Origin: a bacterium
GTDB lineage: Bacteria; Actinomycetota; Acidimicrobiia; Acidimicrobiales; Bin134
Reading direction: 5' to 3'
DNA: 64,000 bases
NCBI GenBank assembly: GCA_028819295.1
Contig: JAPPMA010000062.1
Span: forward strand, 59,915 to 123,914
This document shows, one piece after another, positions 35,398-45,396 of the stretch. Every line of letters begins with the position of its first letter. Position 1 is the stretch's first letter. Below the pieces are notes generated by a model. The model had not been told where the DNA came from. It worked only from the letters and a program-made list of their open reading frames with translations, and made no database searches. A program made the position numbers and the translations under genes.

Positions 35398-37869
35398 ATG
35401 GACGGCTACGACCCAGCGGCTATCGAGCCCAAATGGCAGCAGCGCTGGGCCGACGATGCTACCTACGACATCGACAACGACGATCCCCGGCCGCCCTACT
35501 ACGTGCTGAGCATGTACCCGTATCCCAGCGGCCCGGCCCACATCGGCCACGTCCGCAACTACACCTTCGGCGACCTGCTGGTGCGCTACCGCGCCATGCA
35601 GGGCGACGGCGTGCTGTCGCCCATCGGATTCGACAGCTTCGGCCTGCCCGCGGAGAACGCGGCCATCAAAACCGGCACCCACCCACGAGAGCACACCGAC
35701 GCCAACATCGAGCGGCTCTCGTCTTCGCTGCGCCGCATCGGCGCGGTTTACGACTGGCGCCGAAAGCTGAGCAGCCACGACCCCGACTACATCCGCTTCA
35801 CCCAGTGGATATTCCTGAAGTTCTACGAGGCCGGCCTGGTGTACCGGGCCACCGCCCCGGTGAACTGGTGCCCCGGCTGTCAGACCGTGCTGGCCAACGA
35901 GCAGGTGCTGGCCGACGGCACCTGCGAGCGCTGTAGCAATTTGGCCCAGCAACGCGAGCTGGAGCAATGGTTCTACCGCATCACCGCCTATGCCGAGGAG
36001 CTGCTCGGCGGACTCGACGGCTTGGACTGGCCCAACCGGGTGAAGGTCATGCAGCGCAACTGGATCGGCCGCTCCGAGGGCGCCGAGTTCGCCTTGCCCA
36101 TCGCCGATGCGGAAGGCAATCCCCGCGACGACATAGACGGGATCCCAGTATTCACCACCCGGCCCGACACCAGCTTCGGCATGACGTTTGCGGTCATGTC
36201 CCCCGAGCACCCCCGGGTGGCCGAACTCACCACAGATAACCGCCAATCCGAGGTGGAGGCGTTCATCACCGCGGTGGCCGAACGCAGCGAATTCGAGCGG
36301 CTGTCGGTGGGCGGCCCGGCCGACAAGCGAGGGGTGGACACCGGCACCCGGGTGATCAACCCATTTAACGGCCAGCCCATCCCGCTTTTTTTGGCCGACT
36401 ACGTGCTCACCACCTACGGCACTGGGGCCATCATGGCCGTGCCCGGCGAGGACCAGCGCGACTGGGACTTCGCCACTGCTTATGGGCTGCCCATTATCCG
36501 CACCGTGCAGCCGCCAGAGGATTTCGACGGCGAGGCCTACACCGGCGACGGGCCGTCCATCAACAGCGAGTGGCTGAACGGCCTGTGGATGGACGAGGCC
36601 AAGGCCACATCCATCGACTGGCTGGAGCGCCAGGGCATCGGACGGCGGAAGGTGAATTATCGCCTGCGCGACTGGCTGCTGTCGCGCCAGCGCTATTGGG
36701 GGTGCCCCATACCCATCGTGTACTGCGAGGCGTGCGGGGCGGTGCCGGTGCCCTACGACGATCTGCCGGTGGGCCTGCCCGACGACGTGGCCTTCATGCC
36801 CACCGGCCGCTCTCCACTGGTGGACCATCCTGGCTTCTTGCACACCACCTGCCCAGACTGCGGCGGCCCGGCCCGTCGGGAGACCGACACCATGGACACT
36901 TTCGTGGACTCGTCTTGGTACTTCCTGCGCTTCGCCGACCCCCACAACTCCGAACTGCCGTTCAGCCCGGAGGCGCTGGAGCGATGGCTGCCCGTCGACC
37001 AGTACATCGGCGGGGTGGAGCACGCCATCTTGCACCTGATGTACGCCCGATTCTTCACCCGGGCGCTGTCTGATCTGGGAGTGGCCCCCGCCGGCCTGCG
37101 GGAGCCCTTCCAGCGGCTGTTCACCCAGGGCATGGTGCGGATGGGCGGGGGCAAGATGTCGAAGTCGCGGGGCAATCTGGTGGCCCCCGAGGACATCATC
37201 GACGCTCACGGCGCCGACGCGCTGCGCTTGGCTATTTTGCAGGTTAAGCCCCCCGCCGAGGACGTTGACTGGGAGGATTTCGGCCTCGAAGGCTGCAACC
37301 GCTTCTTGGGCCGGCTGTGGCGGCTGGCCGCCGGTACTGCGGAGCGGGCCAACCCGGCTCGCGCCGGTGCAGTCACACCGGCCGACGCCGCCATCGACAC
37401 GGCTGCCCACCGGCACATCCATCGAATCACCTCGGAGTTCGACCGCTGGTCTTACAACACCGCGGTGGCCGGCTGCATGGAGTTCACCAACGAGCTCTAC
37501 CGCTACATCCAGGCCGACGACGGCCCCCACCACGACACGCTGGCGTTCGCCGTCGACAACCTGCTGCTGGTGATGGCCCCCATGGTTCCCCACATCTGCG
37601 CCGAGCTGTGGGAGATGCGCCGGGGCGGCAACATCCACGCCGAGCCATGGCCAACTGCCGACGAGGCCAAGCTGGTGCTGGAGACGGTGACCATGGTGGT
37701 GCAGGTGAACGGAAAGGTGCGCGACCGCATCGAAGTGGCCGCCGACATCGCCGAGGTAGACGCCGAGGCGCTGGCGCTCGCCTCGGAACGGGTCCAGCAG
37801 TACCTAGACGGCGGCACCCCCCGGCGAGTGATCGCCCGCCCGCCCAAGCTGGTGAACGTGGTGGTGTAG
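35398..37869 (+). CDS. leuS: Leucyl-tRNA synthetase
   Basis: 823 residues from the ATG at 35398 ([17 protein letters not shown]). Class I synthetase with the HIGH-type motif [18 protein letters not shown], a CP1 editing domain including [13 protein letters not shown] and [20 protein letters not shown], zinc-like cysteine pairs (WCPGCQ ... CERC), and KMSKSRGN near the C-terminal third. It charges tRNA-Leu and edits mischarged products. The open frame begins at 35362, but the ATG at 35398 aligns with the usual N-terminus. It is convergent with the next gene. Confidence 0.97.
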   Translation: MDGYDPAAIEPKWQQRWADDATYDIDNDDPRPPYYVLSMYPYPSGPAHIGHVRNYTFGDLLVRYRAMQGDGVLSPIGFDSFGLPAENAAIKTGTHPREHTDANIERLSSSLRRIGAVYDWRRKLSSHDPDYIRFTQWIFLKFYEAGLVYRATAPVNWCPGCQTVLANEQVLADGTCERCSNLAQQRELEQWFYRITAYAEELLGGLDGLDWPNRVKVMQRNWIGRSEGAEFALPIADAEGNPRDDIDGIPVFTTRPDTSFGMTFAVMSPEHPRVAELTTDNRQSEVEAFITAVAERSEFERLSVGGPADKRGVDTGTRVINPFNGQPIPLFLADYVLTTYGTGAIMAVPGEDQRDWDFATAYGLPIIRTVQPPEDFDGEAYTGDGPSINSEWLNGLWMDEAKATSIDWLERQGIGRRKVNYRLRDWLLSRQRYWGCPIPIVYCEACGAVPVPYDDLPVGLPDDVAFMPTGRSPLVDHPGFLHTTCPDCGGPARRETDTMDTFVDSSWYFLRFADPHNSELPFSPEALERWLPVDQYIGGVEHAILHLMYARFFTRALSDLGVAPAGLREPFQRLFTQGMVRMGGGKMSKSRGNLVAPEDIIDAHGADALRLAILQVKPPAEDVDWEDFGLEGCNRFLGRLWRLAAGTAERANPARAGAVTPADAAIDTAAHRHIHRITSEFDRWSYNTAVAGCMEFTNELYRYIQADDGPHHDTLAFAVDNLLLVMAPMVPHICAELWEMRRGGNIHAEPWPTADEAKLVLETVTMVVQVNGKVRDRIEVAADIAEVDAEALALASERVQQYLDGGTPRRVIARPPKLVNVVV

Positions 37870-37876
37870 AGAACCG

Positions 37877-38929
37877 CTAGCCCGAAGACCGTCCCGGAAT
37901 GGCTCGAAGGGCCTCGCGGACCTCGGGCCAGGGTCCGTCGGGGCGGAGGCCCTGGCCGAACGACATGCGGTCGATCAGCCCGCCGTAGCTGGCCGCGACG
38001 CCGGTGGCCAGGTTCTGGGGCTCGGCCACAACGCCGAAGGTTCTCAGCATGGTGTCGTCGATCACATCGGCCATCTCAACCCACTGGCCCTGCATGGACA
38101 TGTGGTTTAACTCGTTTTGGGCGTCGCCCCAGCCGTGGTGCTCGAGCACCGGGCGATAGGCGGGCGTCGAGCCATAGAAGGCCAGTTGCTGACGGGCCGC
38201 TTGGGCCGACGATGCCATCTCCTCCTCGGTCTCTCCGGTGATGATGAACACGGGCATCGACACCTCGATGTCCATCGGATTGCGGCCTGCCCTGGCAGCC
38301 CCGCGCTCGAGGGCGGGCAGCGAAACATCCCGCACGTAGCTGGGGGTGGAGAACCCGTGGCTGATCCAGCCGTCGGCCGACTCGCCGGCCATCTCGGTCA
38401 TGAGGTCGCCCACCGCGGCCAGATGTATGGGGGGTGGGCCGAAGGGGTTGGAACCGGGGCTGAACATCGGCGTCATGAGGGTGTGCCGGTAGAACTCGCC
38501 TCGAAAGCGCAGGCGCTCTCCGGTTTCCCAGCTCTGCCATATTGCCTTGATGGCGTCGATCATCTCCTTCATGCGGGCGGCGGGATGAGACCAGGGCATG
38601 GAGAATCGCTTGGTGATGTGGGGCTTGATCTGAGAGCCGAGGCCGAGAATGAAGCGCCCGCCGGAATACGCCTGGAGATCCCACCCCAAGTTGGCCAGGG
38701 TCATGGGGTTTCGGGCGAATGCCACCGCAATCGAGGTTCCGATCTGGATGCGGCTGGTGTGCTCGGCGGCCAGCACCAGCGGCAGGAACGGGTCGTGATC
38801 GAGCTCGGCCGACCAGACCCCGTCGTAGCCTGCGGCCTCCAAGCTGCGGACTGAATCGGCGACCTCTCCCAGAGGTCCGACCGAGCCCTTTCGGGCCGCT
38901 CTTGCCACCAGCCCGCCGTCCAGTTTCAT
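37877..38929 (-). CDS. LLM-class, probably F420-dependent oxidoreductase
   Basis: 350 residues from the ATG at 38929 (MKLDGGLVARAARKGS). The TIM-barrel luciferase-like fold is visible in LEAAGYDGVWSAELDHDPF, then IQIGTSIAVAFARNPMTLA and SGGRFILGLGSQIKPHITKR, patterns shared by actinobacterial F420-dependent oxidoreductases. The substrate is unknown. Use of F420 rather than FMN is inferred from family and lineage. Confidence 0.88.
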   Translation of the reverse strand: MKLDGGLVARAARKGSVGPLGEVADSVRSLEAAGYDGVWSAELDHDPFLPLVLAAEHTSRIQIGTSIAVAFARNPMTLANLGWDLQAYSGGRFILGLGSQIKPHITKRFSMPWSHPAARMKEMIDAIKAIWQSWETGERLRFRGEFYRHTLMTPMFSPGSNPFGPPPIHLAAVGDLMTEMAGESADGWISHGFSTPSYVRDVSLPALERGAARAGRNPMDIEVSMPVFIITGETEEEMASSAQAARQQLAFYGSTPAYRPVLEHHGWGDAQNELNHMSMQGQWVEMADVIDDTMLRTFGVVAEPQNLATGVAASYGGLIDRMSFGQGLRPDGPWPEVREALRAIPGRSSG

Positions 38930-38957
38930 GTCTGGTTCTCCCCAGTTGCTTGCGTGG

Positions 38958-39827
38958 TCATTTCGACTCGTCCTGGTCGCGCAGGAAGCGCTCCAGCTCC
39001 TCGGCCAGTTCGTCGGCGGTGGGGATTTTAGCCTCCTGTTCTCCCGTACTGGCATCGTAAGTGCTTTCCAGCCGGCCGAGCAGTCGCTGGTGGCTGGCGT
39101 TTTGGGCGATCATCGAGTCCATGCGCCGTGACACCTCCAGACCCTCAGCGATCAGCGGGGCCGGGTCGAACCGCAGATCGGTCACAGCCCGCAAGCCCTG
39201 GAAGAGCGCTGCGGTGGCGGCCGGGAATGGTGACCCCGCCGCATAGTGGGGCACCTGGGCCCACACCGACACCGTGTCCAGTCCGGCGGTCTCGAATCGC
39301 TTGGCCAACGCCGCACTGATCCCGGCAGGAACCTCAAGGGTTCCCGAGGGGGCGCCGAACCGCCCGATCAGGTCTTGGGAGGTGCCAGTGGCCGACAACC
39401 GCACCGGTCGGGTATGGGGTACCGCGGCGGGGTACGCCCCCAACGACACCACTCGGGCCACCCCCAACCGCTGAACCAGTTCGCCGACCGCGGCGCAGAA
39501 CGCCTGCCAGCGAAAGTCGGGCTCTGGGCCGTGGAGCATCAAGAACTCCCGTCGGTCGAGGTCGCTCACCACTTGGAGCTGGATGGCCGGCCAGCTTATG
39601 TCTTCGACCCGGCCGTCCCGAACGGTCATGGTGGGGCGGCGGGCTCGGTGGTCCACCAGCAGGTCGGCGTCGAAGCTGGCCACCAGCACTCCGCCATCGG
39701 CATTCACCATGATCTCGGTGGCGTTGCGCATGCCGAAACCGGCATCCACCCACCCATCCAGAGCGACCACCAACACAGGATCGGCCAAGTCGAGTTCTTG
39801 GTGGACGGTGACCAGATCGCTGCTCAT
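38958..39827 (-). CDS. PAC2-family protein
   Basis: 289 residues. The N-terminal LADPVLVVALDGWVDAGFG and the central VARVVSLGAYPAAVPHTRP match PAC2 proteins (proteasome assembly chaperone-like fold, common in actinobacteria with a proteasome). A helical acidic tail closes it (TADELAEELERFLRDQ). Function in bacteria is poorly defined, and no proteasome gene is in this window. It overlaps the upstream phosphotransferase gene by four bases (ATGA), so they are co-translated. Confidence 0.85.
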   Translation of the reverse strand: MSSDLVTVHQELDLADPVLVVALDGWVDAGFGMRNATEIMVNADGGVLVASFDADLLVDHRARRPTMTVRDGRVEDISWPAIQLQVVSDLDRREFLMLHGPEPDFRWQAFCAAVGELVQRLGVARVVSLGAYPAAVPHTRPVRLSATGTSQDLIGRFGAPSGTLEVPAGISAALAKRFETAGLDTVSVWAQVPHYAAGSPFPAATAALFQGLRAVTDLRFDPAPLIAEGLEVSRRMDSMIAQNASHQRLLGRLESTYDASTGEQEAKIPTADELAEELERFLRDQDESK

Positions 39828-40858
39828 GCCACCTGCTCTGCGGATGATGCGGCCAATTCAACCAGCGCGTCAACCCGGGCTGCGAAGCTGTCGGCGCCCT
39901 GCGGCGGCGTCTTGTCTCCCATCGCCCCGCCCACATACCGGCTGTACACGCCCTCCAGTATGCAGGCTAGCTTCCAGTAGCCAAAGGCCAGGTAGAACTC
40001 GAAGTTGTCGATCTCGCGCCCGGATGCCTCCGAGTAGAGATCGAGCATCTCGGCTCGGCTGGCGAAACCGGCCTCGCCGGTGGGGGGGTCGTCCAACGCC
40101 GATTCGGGATCACCGGGCTCGGCCCAGTACACCAGAAGCTGGGCCACGTCGGCGTTGCGGTCGCCCAAGGTGCAAAGCTCCCAGTCGAGCACCGCCAAGA
40201 CATGGCCCTGCTCGCCGAGGATGCAGTTGTCCAGGCGGTAGTCGCCGTGGACGATGCCGGCTTCTCCCTGCTCGGGGATGCGGGCGACAAGATGGTCGTG
40301 GACCTGGAGGATCTGGGGGCGCTCCTGGGTTCTGGACTCCTCGAACTGGCGCAGCCAGCGCCGGAGCTGGCGGGTGATGTAGTCCTCCTTGCGGCCCAGA
40401 TCGCCCAGCCCCACCTCATCCGCGTTCACCGCGTGGATGAGGGCCAGCGTCTCGGCAATCGATTTGGATGCGGCCCGGCGCACCTCAGGGGCCAGGGCGG
40501 CCGCATGCGTGCGGTTGCGAACCACCCTGCCGTCCACATACTCCATGACGTAGAACGGGCGCTCGTTTACCGCCTCGTCCTCGCACAGCCCGAGGGCTTC
40601 GGGCACCGGCACGTCGGTGCTGGCCAGGGCGGCGATGATCTTGTGCTCTCGGCCCATGTCGTGGGCGGTGGCCAGCACCTGGTGCAGCGGGGGTCGGCGC
40701 AGCACGTAGCACCGGCCGTTGGTATCGGTGGCCTTGAAGGTGAGGTTGGAGTGACCGCCGGCGATCAGCTCGAAGCTCAGCGGCAGCGCAACCCCCGGCA
40801 CATTGGCCTCGAGCCACGCGCTGACATCGTCGTGTTGAATGCCTTGGATGTGGCCCAT
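39824..40858 (-). CDS. Phosphotransferase-family protein (APH/ACAD10-like kinase fold)
   Basis: 344 residues with an aminoglycoside-phosphotransferase fold: nucleotide loop IAGGHSNLTFKATD, hinge YVMEYVDGRVV, catalytic loop GIVHGDYRLDNCIL and metal-binding Asp in LAVLDWELCTLGD. This subgroup (ACAD10/FadE36-like) often accompanies acyl-CoA dehydrogenases in actinobacteria and probably phosphorylates a hydroxylated metabolite rather than an antibiotic. No acyl-CoA dehydrogenase is adjacent here; the downstream partner is PAC2. Confidence 0.88.
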   Translation of the reverse strand: MGHIQGIQHDDVSAWLEANVPGVALPLSFELIAGGHSNLTFKATDTNGRCYVLRRPPLHQVLATAHDMGREHKIIAALASTDVPVPEALGLCEDEAVNERPFYVMEYVDGRVVRNRTHAAALAPEVRRAASKSIAETLALIHAVNADEVGLGDLGRKEDYITRQLRRWLRQFEESRTQERPQILQVHDHLVARIPEQGEAGIVHGDYRLDNCILGEQGHVLAVLDWELCTLGDRNADVAQLLVYWAEPGDPESALDDPPTGEAGFASRAEMLDLYSEASGREIDNFEFYLAFGYWKLACILEGVYSRYVGGAMGDKTPPQGADSFAARVDALVELAASSAEQVA

Positions 40859-40935
40859 GCGAATGTTGAGGCTAGCTGATACAATAGATGTGCTTCCCCT
40901 CTCTTTGAGGCGGCGCGGCGCGCCCGGACAAGGCT

Positions 40936-41619
40936 ATGGAAGATTCCTCGCTGCCTCCTCCCCGGCCGACTCCGGCAGAGCGAGTCCGGGAGTTGTGGGA
41001 CGACTACCGCCACCTGATCACGCCAGCCCGGTTGCTGATTGCCGGCGCCGGGCTTGCGGCGGCCATTGCGGTGGCGGCCTACCTGACGATGGGGGCCAGC
41101 GGTGTCCCCCGGCCCGAGGCGGTGATCCCCCTGGCCACGCCCCTGCCCGCCCCCTCGGTTCCCACAGCCGAGCCGACGCCGATATTGGTCCACGCTGCCG
41201 GCGCGGTCCATGCGCCGGGGGTGTACCTCTTTCGAGAGCAAGCCCGCGTGCTCGACTTGGTTGAGGCGGCCGGGGGACTGACCCCCGATGCCGACTACGA
41301 CCGGGTAAACCTCGCCGAAGCGCTGGTTGACGGGCAGAGGGTGTACTTCCCCCGCTTCGGCCAGACCGAGATACCCGCCCCCCTCAACGGAAGCGGGTCG
41401 GTTGGGGGAGCGGCCACCGCCCGATCCGCGCCCCTCAATCTCAATGCCGCCACCGCTGAGCAGCTGGAGTCCCTGCCCGGTGTGGGGCCGGCCATTGCCG
41501 CCGCCATCATCGAGCACCGTCAGCGCATCGGCGGTTTCTCCTCTGTGGACGGGCTGCTGGCGGTGTCGGGCATCGGCCCCAGCAAGCTCGACAAGCTCCG
41601 CGATCTGGTCGCTGTGTGA
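40936..41619 (+). CDS. comEA: ComEA-like DNA-binding competence protein
   Basis: 227 residues: cytoplasmic N-terminus, one membrane span (about 34-52, LLIAGAGLAAAIAVAAYLT), an SLBB-like domain (ILVHAAGAVHAPGVYLFRE) and C-terminal helix-hairpin-helix repeats (NLNAATAEQLESLPGVGPAI, then VSGIGPSKLDKLRDL). ComEA binds incoming double-stranded DNA outside the membrane. Its stop overlaps the possible comEC start by four bases (GTGA). Confidence 0.92.
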   Translation: MEDSSLPPPRPTPAERVRELWDDYRHLITPARLLIAGAGLAAAIAVAAYLTMGASGVPRPEAVIPLATPLPAPSVPTAEPTPILVHAAGAVHAPGVYLFREQARVLDLVEAAGGLTPDADYDRVNLAEALVDGQRVYFPRFGQTEIPAPLNGSGSVGGAATARSAPLNLNAATAEQLESLPGVGPAIAAAIIEHRQRIGGFSSVDGLLAVSGIGPSKLDKLRDLVAV

Positions 41620-41709
41620 GCGCGGCACAAGGGCGTAACCGCGACGACGCGAGTGTCCAAGCCGAGCCGGTCCAGCTGGCCGCCGATGGTGAGCGCGGCA
41701 CAAGGGCGT
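41616..41709 (+). repeat. 21-bp exact direct repeat at the comEA-comEC junction
   Basis: Positions 41616-41636 and 41689-41709 are identical, and similarity continues for about 17 bp after each. The period is 73 bp, not a multiple of three. The core TGAGCGCGGC also appears in both copies of the nadD-end repeat (27.6 kb), hinting at a dispersed short repeat family that sits on stop codons. Confidence 0.7.
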
Positions 41710-43526
41710 CACAGCGACGGCGCGAACGCCAGACGGCGATGAGCGACCGCCAAGTGGTGGCCCTCGCCGGGGCCGCTGCGGTTGGAGCGTGGTGGTCGGC
41801 AGCAATACCGCTTTCTCTTGGGGTGGTTCTCGGAGTCGCGGCCTTGGCCGTCCGCAAGCCGTGGTTGCTGGTGGCCGCCATCATGCTGCTCAGCTCATCG
41901 CTGGGCGCCAAGGCCTGGGCGGGCCTCGATCCGGTTGATCCCGCAGCCTTCGAGGGCGAGGTCGCCTTGGTAGCCGATCCGGTGCCGGTTGGCGCCGGAA
42001 TGCGGGTGACGGTGAGGGCGGAAGGGCGGCGCTACGAGGGGTGGGCCTATGGCTCGGCGGCCCGCCTGCTGAGCAGGCGGCTGGCTGGCGATCGCATCCT
42101 CATCAGCGGCAGCGTGCGCCCGATCCGGCCGCTGCCCCGTCACCAGGCGGTCCGCCACATCGCCAACCGGTTGGACATCGACCGGATACACAGCCAGCGA
42201 AGCGGGTTGCTGCCCTACCGGTTGGCCAACCGGCTGCGGCGCACCATCGCCACCGGCGCAGAGTCGCTCGATCACGACCGCCATGGGTTGCTCACCGGCC
42301 TTACCTACGGTGATGACCGCTATCAGTCGCCGGTGGTGTCCGACGACTTCCGGGCCGCGGGGCTCACCCACCTGCTGGCGGTGTCGGGTCAGAACGTGGC
42401 CTTTGTGCTCATCTTGGCCCGGCCCCTGATCGAGCGCTTCGACTACCGGGGCCGGTGGCTGCTCACGCTGGGCGTCATCGGCTTCTTCGCGCTGGTCACC
42501 AGATTCGAGCCCTCTGTTTTGCGAGCCACCACCATGGCCGCCATCGCCGCCACCGCCACCCTGTTGGGGCGCGACGCGTCCAGCCGCCGGGTGCTGGCCC
42601 TGGCCGTGACCCTGTTGGTGCTGGTCGATCCGCTGCTGGTACACGCGGTGGCCTTCCGTCTGTCGGTGGCCGCCTCGGCGGGAATCATCGTGTGGGCGCC
42701 CCGCCTAGCAGAGCGCCTGCCCGGTCCCCGTTTGCTGGCCGACGCGCTGGCCGTGACCGTCTCGGCCCAGTTGGCCGTGGCGCCGTTGCTGGTTGCCACA
42801 TTCGGCGGCGTCCCGGTGGCCTCCCTGCCGGCCAACCTGTTGGCCGCTCCGGTGGCCGGGCCGGTCATGATGTGGAGCCTCTCGGCCGGGGTGGTGGCCG
42901 GACTCTTCGGCGGCCCACTCGCCCATGTCATCCACTGGCCCACCGGTGTGGGAATCGGCTGGATTCAGTGGGTGGCCGGCTGGGCGGCGTCGGCTCGACT
43001 GGGGGAGCTCCGAACCCCCCACCTGCTGGTTGTGGCAGCAGCCGCGGGGGGATGGTGGCTGGCCGGGCGAAGGCCTCTGCGGGCTGTGGCCGCGGCGGCG
43101 CTGGCGGCGGCGCTGCTCTTGCCGGCAGTGGCCCTGCGAGTCTCCGACCCACCGTTCCACGCCGTGCTCGACTCCGGGGTCGAGGTGTGGCGGGAACACG
43201 GCGCCACGGTGGTGGTGCTCGGATCCAATCGGTCCACCGAGAGGCTGCTGGAGGACTTGCGCCGCGCCGGTGTCGAAGCGGTGGATCTGGTGGTGGCCGA
43301 CCGGGGCACCCGTGCCCAGCGCGATCAGATTCGGTCAATGGGGGAGCGGATGTGGGTGGGCGCGGTGATCGCCCCGCCCGGCCATCGCGTCGGCGGTGGC
43401 ACCACCGTCCGGTCGGGCCAACGAGTACAGGTCGGCGGTCTCGAAGCGGAGGTTGTGTCCCATGATCCCCGCCTGGTGGTTACGGTTGCTTCGTCGGCAT
43501 CCCAATCCGCTGCCAGCGCGGTGTAG
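41616..43526 (+). CDS. comEC: ComEC/Rec2-type DNA uptake channel, without a metallo-beta-lactamase domain
   Basis: 636 residues if started at the GTG overlapping comEA. An ATG at 41739 is a serious alternative, because the intervening 120 bp are repeat-containing and not membrane-like. Hydrophobic spans are followed by DUF4131-like sequence, then the Competence domain with THLLAVSGQNVAFVLILARP and multiple further spans to about residue 500. The C-terminal soluble part is only about 120 residues and lacks the HxHxDH motif of the metallo-beta-lactamase-like domain many ComEC proteins carry. It should import single-stranded DNA. Confidence 0.88.
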   Translation: MSAAQGRNRDDASVQAEPVQLAADGERGTRASQRRRERQTAMSDRQVVALAGAAAVGAWWSAAIPLSLGVVLGVAALAVRKPWLLVAAIMLLSSSLGAKAWAGLDPVDPAAFEGEVALVADPVPVGAGMRVTVRAEGRRYEGWAYGSAARLLSRRLAGDRILISGSVRPIRPLPRHQAVRHIANRLDIDRIHSQRSGLLPYRLANRLRRTIATGAESLDHDRHGLLTGLTYGDDRYQSPVVSDDFRAAGLTHLLAVSGQNVAFVLILARPLIERFDYRGRWLLTLGVIGFFALVTRFEPSVLRATTMAAIAATATLLGRDASSRRVLALAVTLLVLVDPLLVHAVAFRLSVAASAGIIVWAPRLAERLPGPRLLADALAVTVSAQLAVAPLLVATFGGVPVASLPANLLAAPVAGPVMMWSLSAGVVAGLFGGPLAHVIHWPTGVGIGWIQWVAGWAASARLGELRTPHLLVVAAAAGGWWLAGRRPLRAVAAAALAAALLLPAVALRVSDPPFHAVLDSGVEVWREHGATVVVLGSNRSTERLLEDLRRAGVEAVDLVVADRGTRAQRDQIRSMGERMWVGAVIAPPGHRVGGGTTVRSGQRVQVGGLEAEVVSHDPRLVVTVASSASQSAASAV

Positions 43527-43536
43527 CGTCGCCGTC

Positions 43537-44379
43537 GTGATCCTGGAGCTCGGGCCCCATCGCTACGATGTGACCACACGGGCTCTGGTGATGGGGATAT
43601 TGAACCGCACGCCCGACTCCTTCTACGACGCTGGGCAGTACTGGGATTTCGGCGCCTTCTTGGCCAAGGCGGAGACGCTGGTCGCTGAGGGGGCCGATTT
43701 CTTGGATGTGGGCGGGGTGAAGGCCGGACCCGGCCCCGAGGTGGGCGAGGCCGAGGAGATGGACCGGGTGGTGCCGGCCATCGAGGCGCTGAGAAGGCGC
43801 TTCGACTTGCCCATCTCGGTGGACACCTGGAGGGCCTCGGTGGCCCGGGAGAGCTACGCCGCCGGGGCGGTGGTGGGCAACGACATCAGCGGGTTCGCCG
43901 ACCCGAACTTCGTGTACGAGGCCGCAGAGGCAGGAGCATCAGTGGTGGCCTGCCATGTGCGGTTGGCGCCGAGGGTGGCCGACCCCGAGCCGGTTTACGA
44001 CGACTTGGTGGGCGAGGTGAGCCGGTACTTGTCGGAGCGGGCCCAATGGGCGGTGGATGCGGGGATTCCTCCCCAGCGGATCATGCTCGACGCGGGCCAC
44101 GATCTGGGCAAGACCCCCGAGATGTCGGCCGAGCTGCTGCGCCGAGCCGACGAGATGGCTGGCTTGGGATATCCGATATTCCTGTCGGTGTCCAACAAGG
44201 GATTCTTGGGGGCGCTGACCGGCACCGAGGTGGCAGACCGGCGGCAGGCCACGCTGGCCGCCCACGCCCTCGGAGTTGGCCTGGGCTGTCGGATTCTGCG
44301 AGCCCATGATGTGGCCGGCACCCGCCGGGTGGCCGATTTCATGGGCGCGGTGCTCCAGTGTCGGCGGGAGTCGATATGA
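43537..44379 (+). CDS. Dihydropteroate synthase homologue, FolP2-like
   Basis: 280 residues from a GTG at 43537. TIM-barrel pterin-binding motifs: MGILNRTPDSFYDAG, DFLDVGGVKAGPGPEVGE, LPISVDTWRASVARES. The NRTPDSFYD and VGGVKAGPG forms are those of mycobacterial FolP2, a paralogue reported not to act as a true dihydropteroate synthase, whereas FolP1 has NVTPDSFSDGG. So the folate role is doubtful. It overlaps holA by four bases and follows comEC by 10 bp; no other folate genes are present. Confidence 0.85.
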   Translation: MILELGPHRYDVTTRALVMGILNRTPDSFYDAGQYWDFGAFLAKAETLVAEGADFLDVGGVKAGPGPEVGEAEEMDRVVPAIEALRRRFDLPISVDTWRASVARESYAAGAVVGNDISGFADPNFVYEAAEAGASVVACHVRLAPRVADPEPVYDDLVGEVSRYLSERAQWAVDAGIPPQRIMLDAGHDLGKTPEMSAELLRRADEMAGLGYPIFLSVSNKGFLGALTGTEVADRRQATLAAHALGVGLGCRILRAHDVAGTRRVADFMGAVLQCRRESI

Positions 44380-45389
44380 GCGCCACTGTGGTTCTTCTTC
44401 ACGGCGGCGACGAGGTGCTGTTGTCGAACGCGGTGCGTGATCGGGTGGCCGATCTGGTGGGCGCCGGCGACCGGTCGCTGATGGTGGCTGAGTTGAACGA
44501 GGCCGCCTACCTGGAGGGCGAGGAGTACGAGATCGCCCCTTTGGTGGACGCGGCCCAGACCCCGCCGTTCCTCACATCCCGGCGGGTGGTGGTGGGCCGC
44601 GAGATGGGCCGGTTTTCCACCATCGAATCCCTCGGACCCCTGCTCGGCTATCTGGAGAACCCGCTGGACACCACCGATTTGGTGTTGGTGTGGGAGAAGG
44701 GGCCGGCGCTTCAGCGGCTGGGCGCGGTGCCCAAGCGCTTGACCGAGGCGGTGGCGGCGGCCGGCGGCGAGGTGGTTGGCGCCGGGGTTCCCCGGGGCCG
44801 CGATGGGACGGCCCAGTGGATGGATGCGCAGGTCGCCGCCGCCGGTCTGCGGCTGCGGCCGGGGGCCAAGCGGCTGCTGGCCGATCATCTCGGAGAGGAC
44901 TTGAGCCGGCTGCCCGCGGTGCTCACCACCTTGGCCTCGGCCTATGGCCCGGATCGGGCCCTGGAGGCCGATGATGTGGCCCCCTTCATCGGAGAGGCCG
45001 GATCGGTGCCCCCCTGGGAGCTCACCGACGCGGTGGAGTCGGGCAACATTGCCGACGCGTTGGGCAAGCTGCGGCGCATGCTCCATGCCGGGGGCCGCAA
45101 TGAGATGCAGGTGCTGTCCACCCTCTACAACCACCACCACCGGCTGCTGCGCCTCGACGGAGCCGACGCCGCGGACGACAAGGAGGCGGCTGAGCTGCTG
45201 GGAATCAAGGGCTCTACGTTCCCGGCCCGCAAGGCGCTGCGCCAAACCCGGAAGCTGGGGTCCAAGCGGGTGGCGCGGTCGATCGAGCTGCTGGCCCAAG
45301 CCGACTTGGACTTGCGGGGCGCCACCGCCATCCCCCCCGAGGCGGTACTGGAGGTGCTGGTTGCCCGCTTGACCCAGCTGAACCGCTAG
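44376..45389 (+). CDS. holA: DNA polymerase III delta subunit
   Basis: 337 residues from the ATG at 44376 that overlaps the preceding stop (ATGA). The AAA+-like delta fold is supported by VVLLHGGDEVLLSNAVRDRV, LVDAAQTPPFLTSRRVVVGR and the C-terminal collar QVLSTLYNHHHRLLRLDGA. Delta opens the beta clamp in the clamp loader. The order comEA-comEC-holA-rpsT is widespread, which confirms the call; here a folP-like gene is inserted. Confidence 0.93.
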   Translation: MSATVVLLHGGDEVLLSNAVRDRVADLVGAGDRSLMVAELNEAAYLEGEEYEIAPLVDAAQTPPFLTSRRVVVGREMGRFSTIESLGPLLGYLENPLDTTDLVLVWEKGPALQRLGAVPKRLTEAVAAAGGEVVGAGVPRGRDGTAQWMDAQVAAAGLRLRPGAKRLLADHLGEDLSRLPAVLTTLASAYGPDRALEADDVAPFIGEAGSVPPWELTDAVESGNIADALGKLRRMLHAGGRNEMQVLSTLYNHHHRLLRLDGADAADDKEAAELLGIKGSTFPARKALRQTRKLGSKRVARSIELLAQADLDLRGATAIPPEAVLEVLVARLTQLNR

Positions 45390-45396
45390 CCGCGGA

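Noticed and set aside
35389..37638. Long open frame antisense to leuS
   Set aside because: leuS carries all synthetase motifs; the opposite frame has none of any family.
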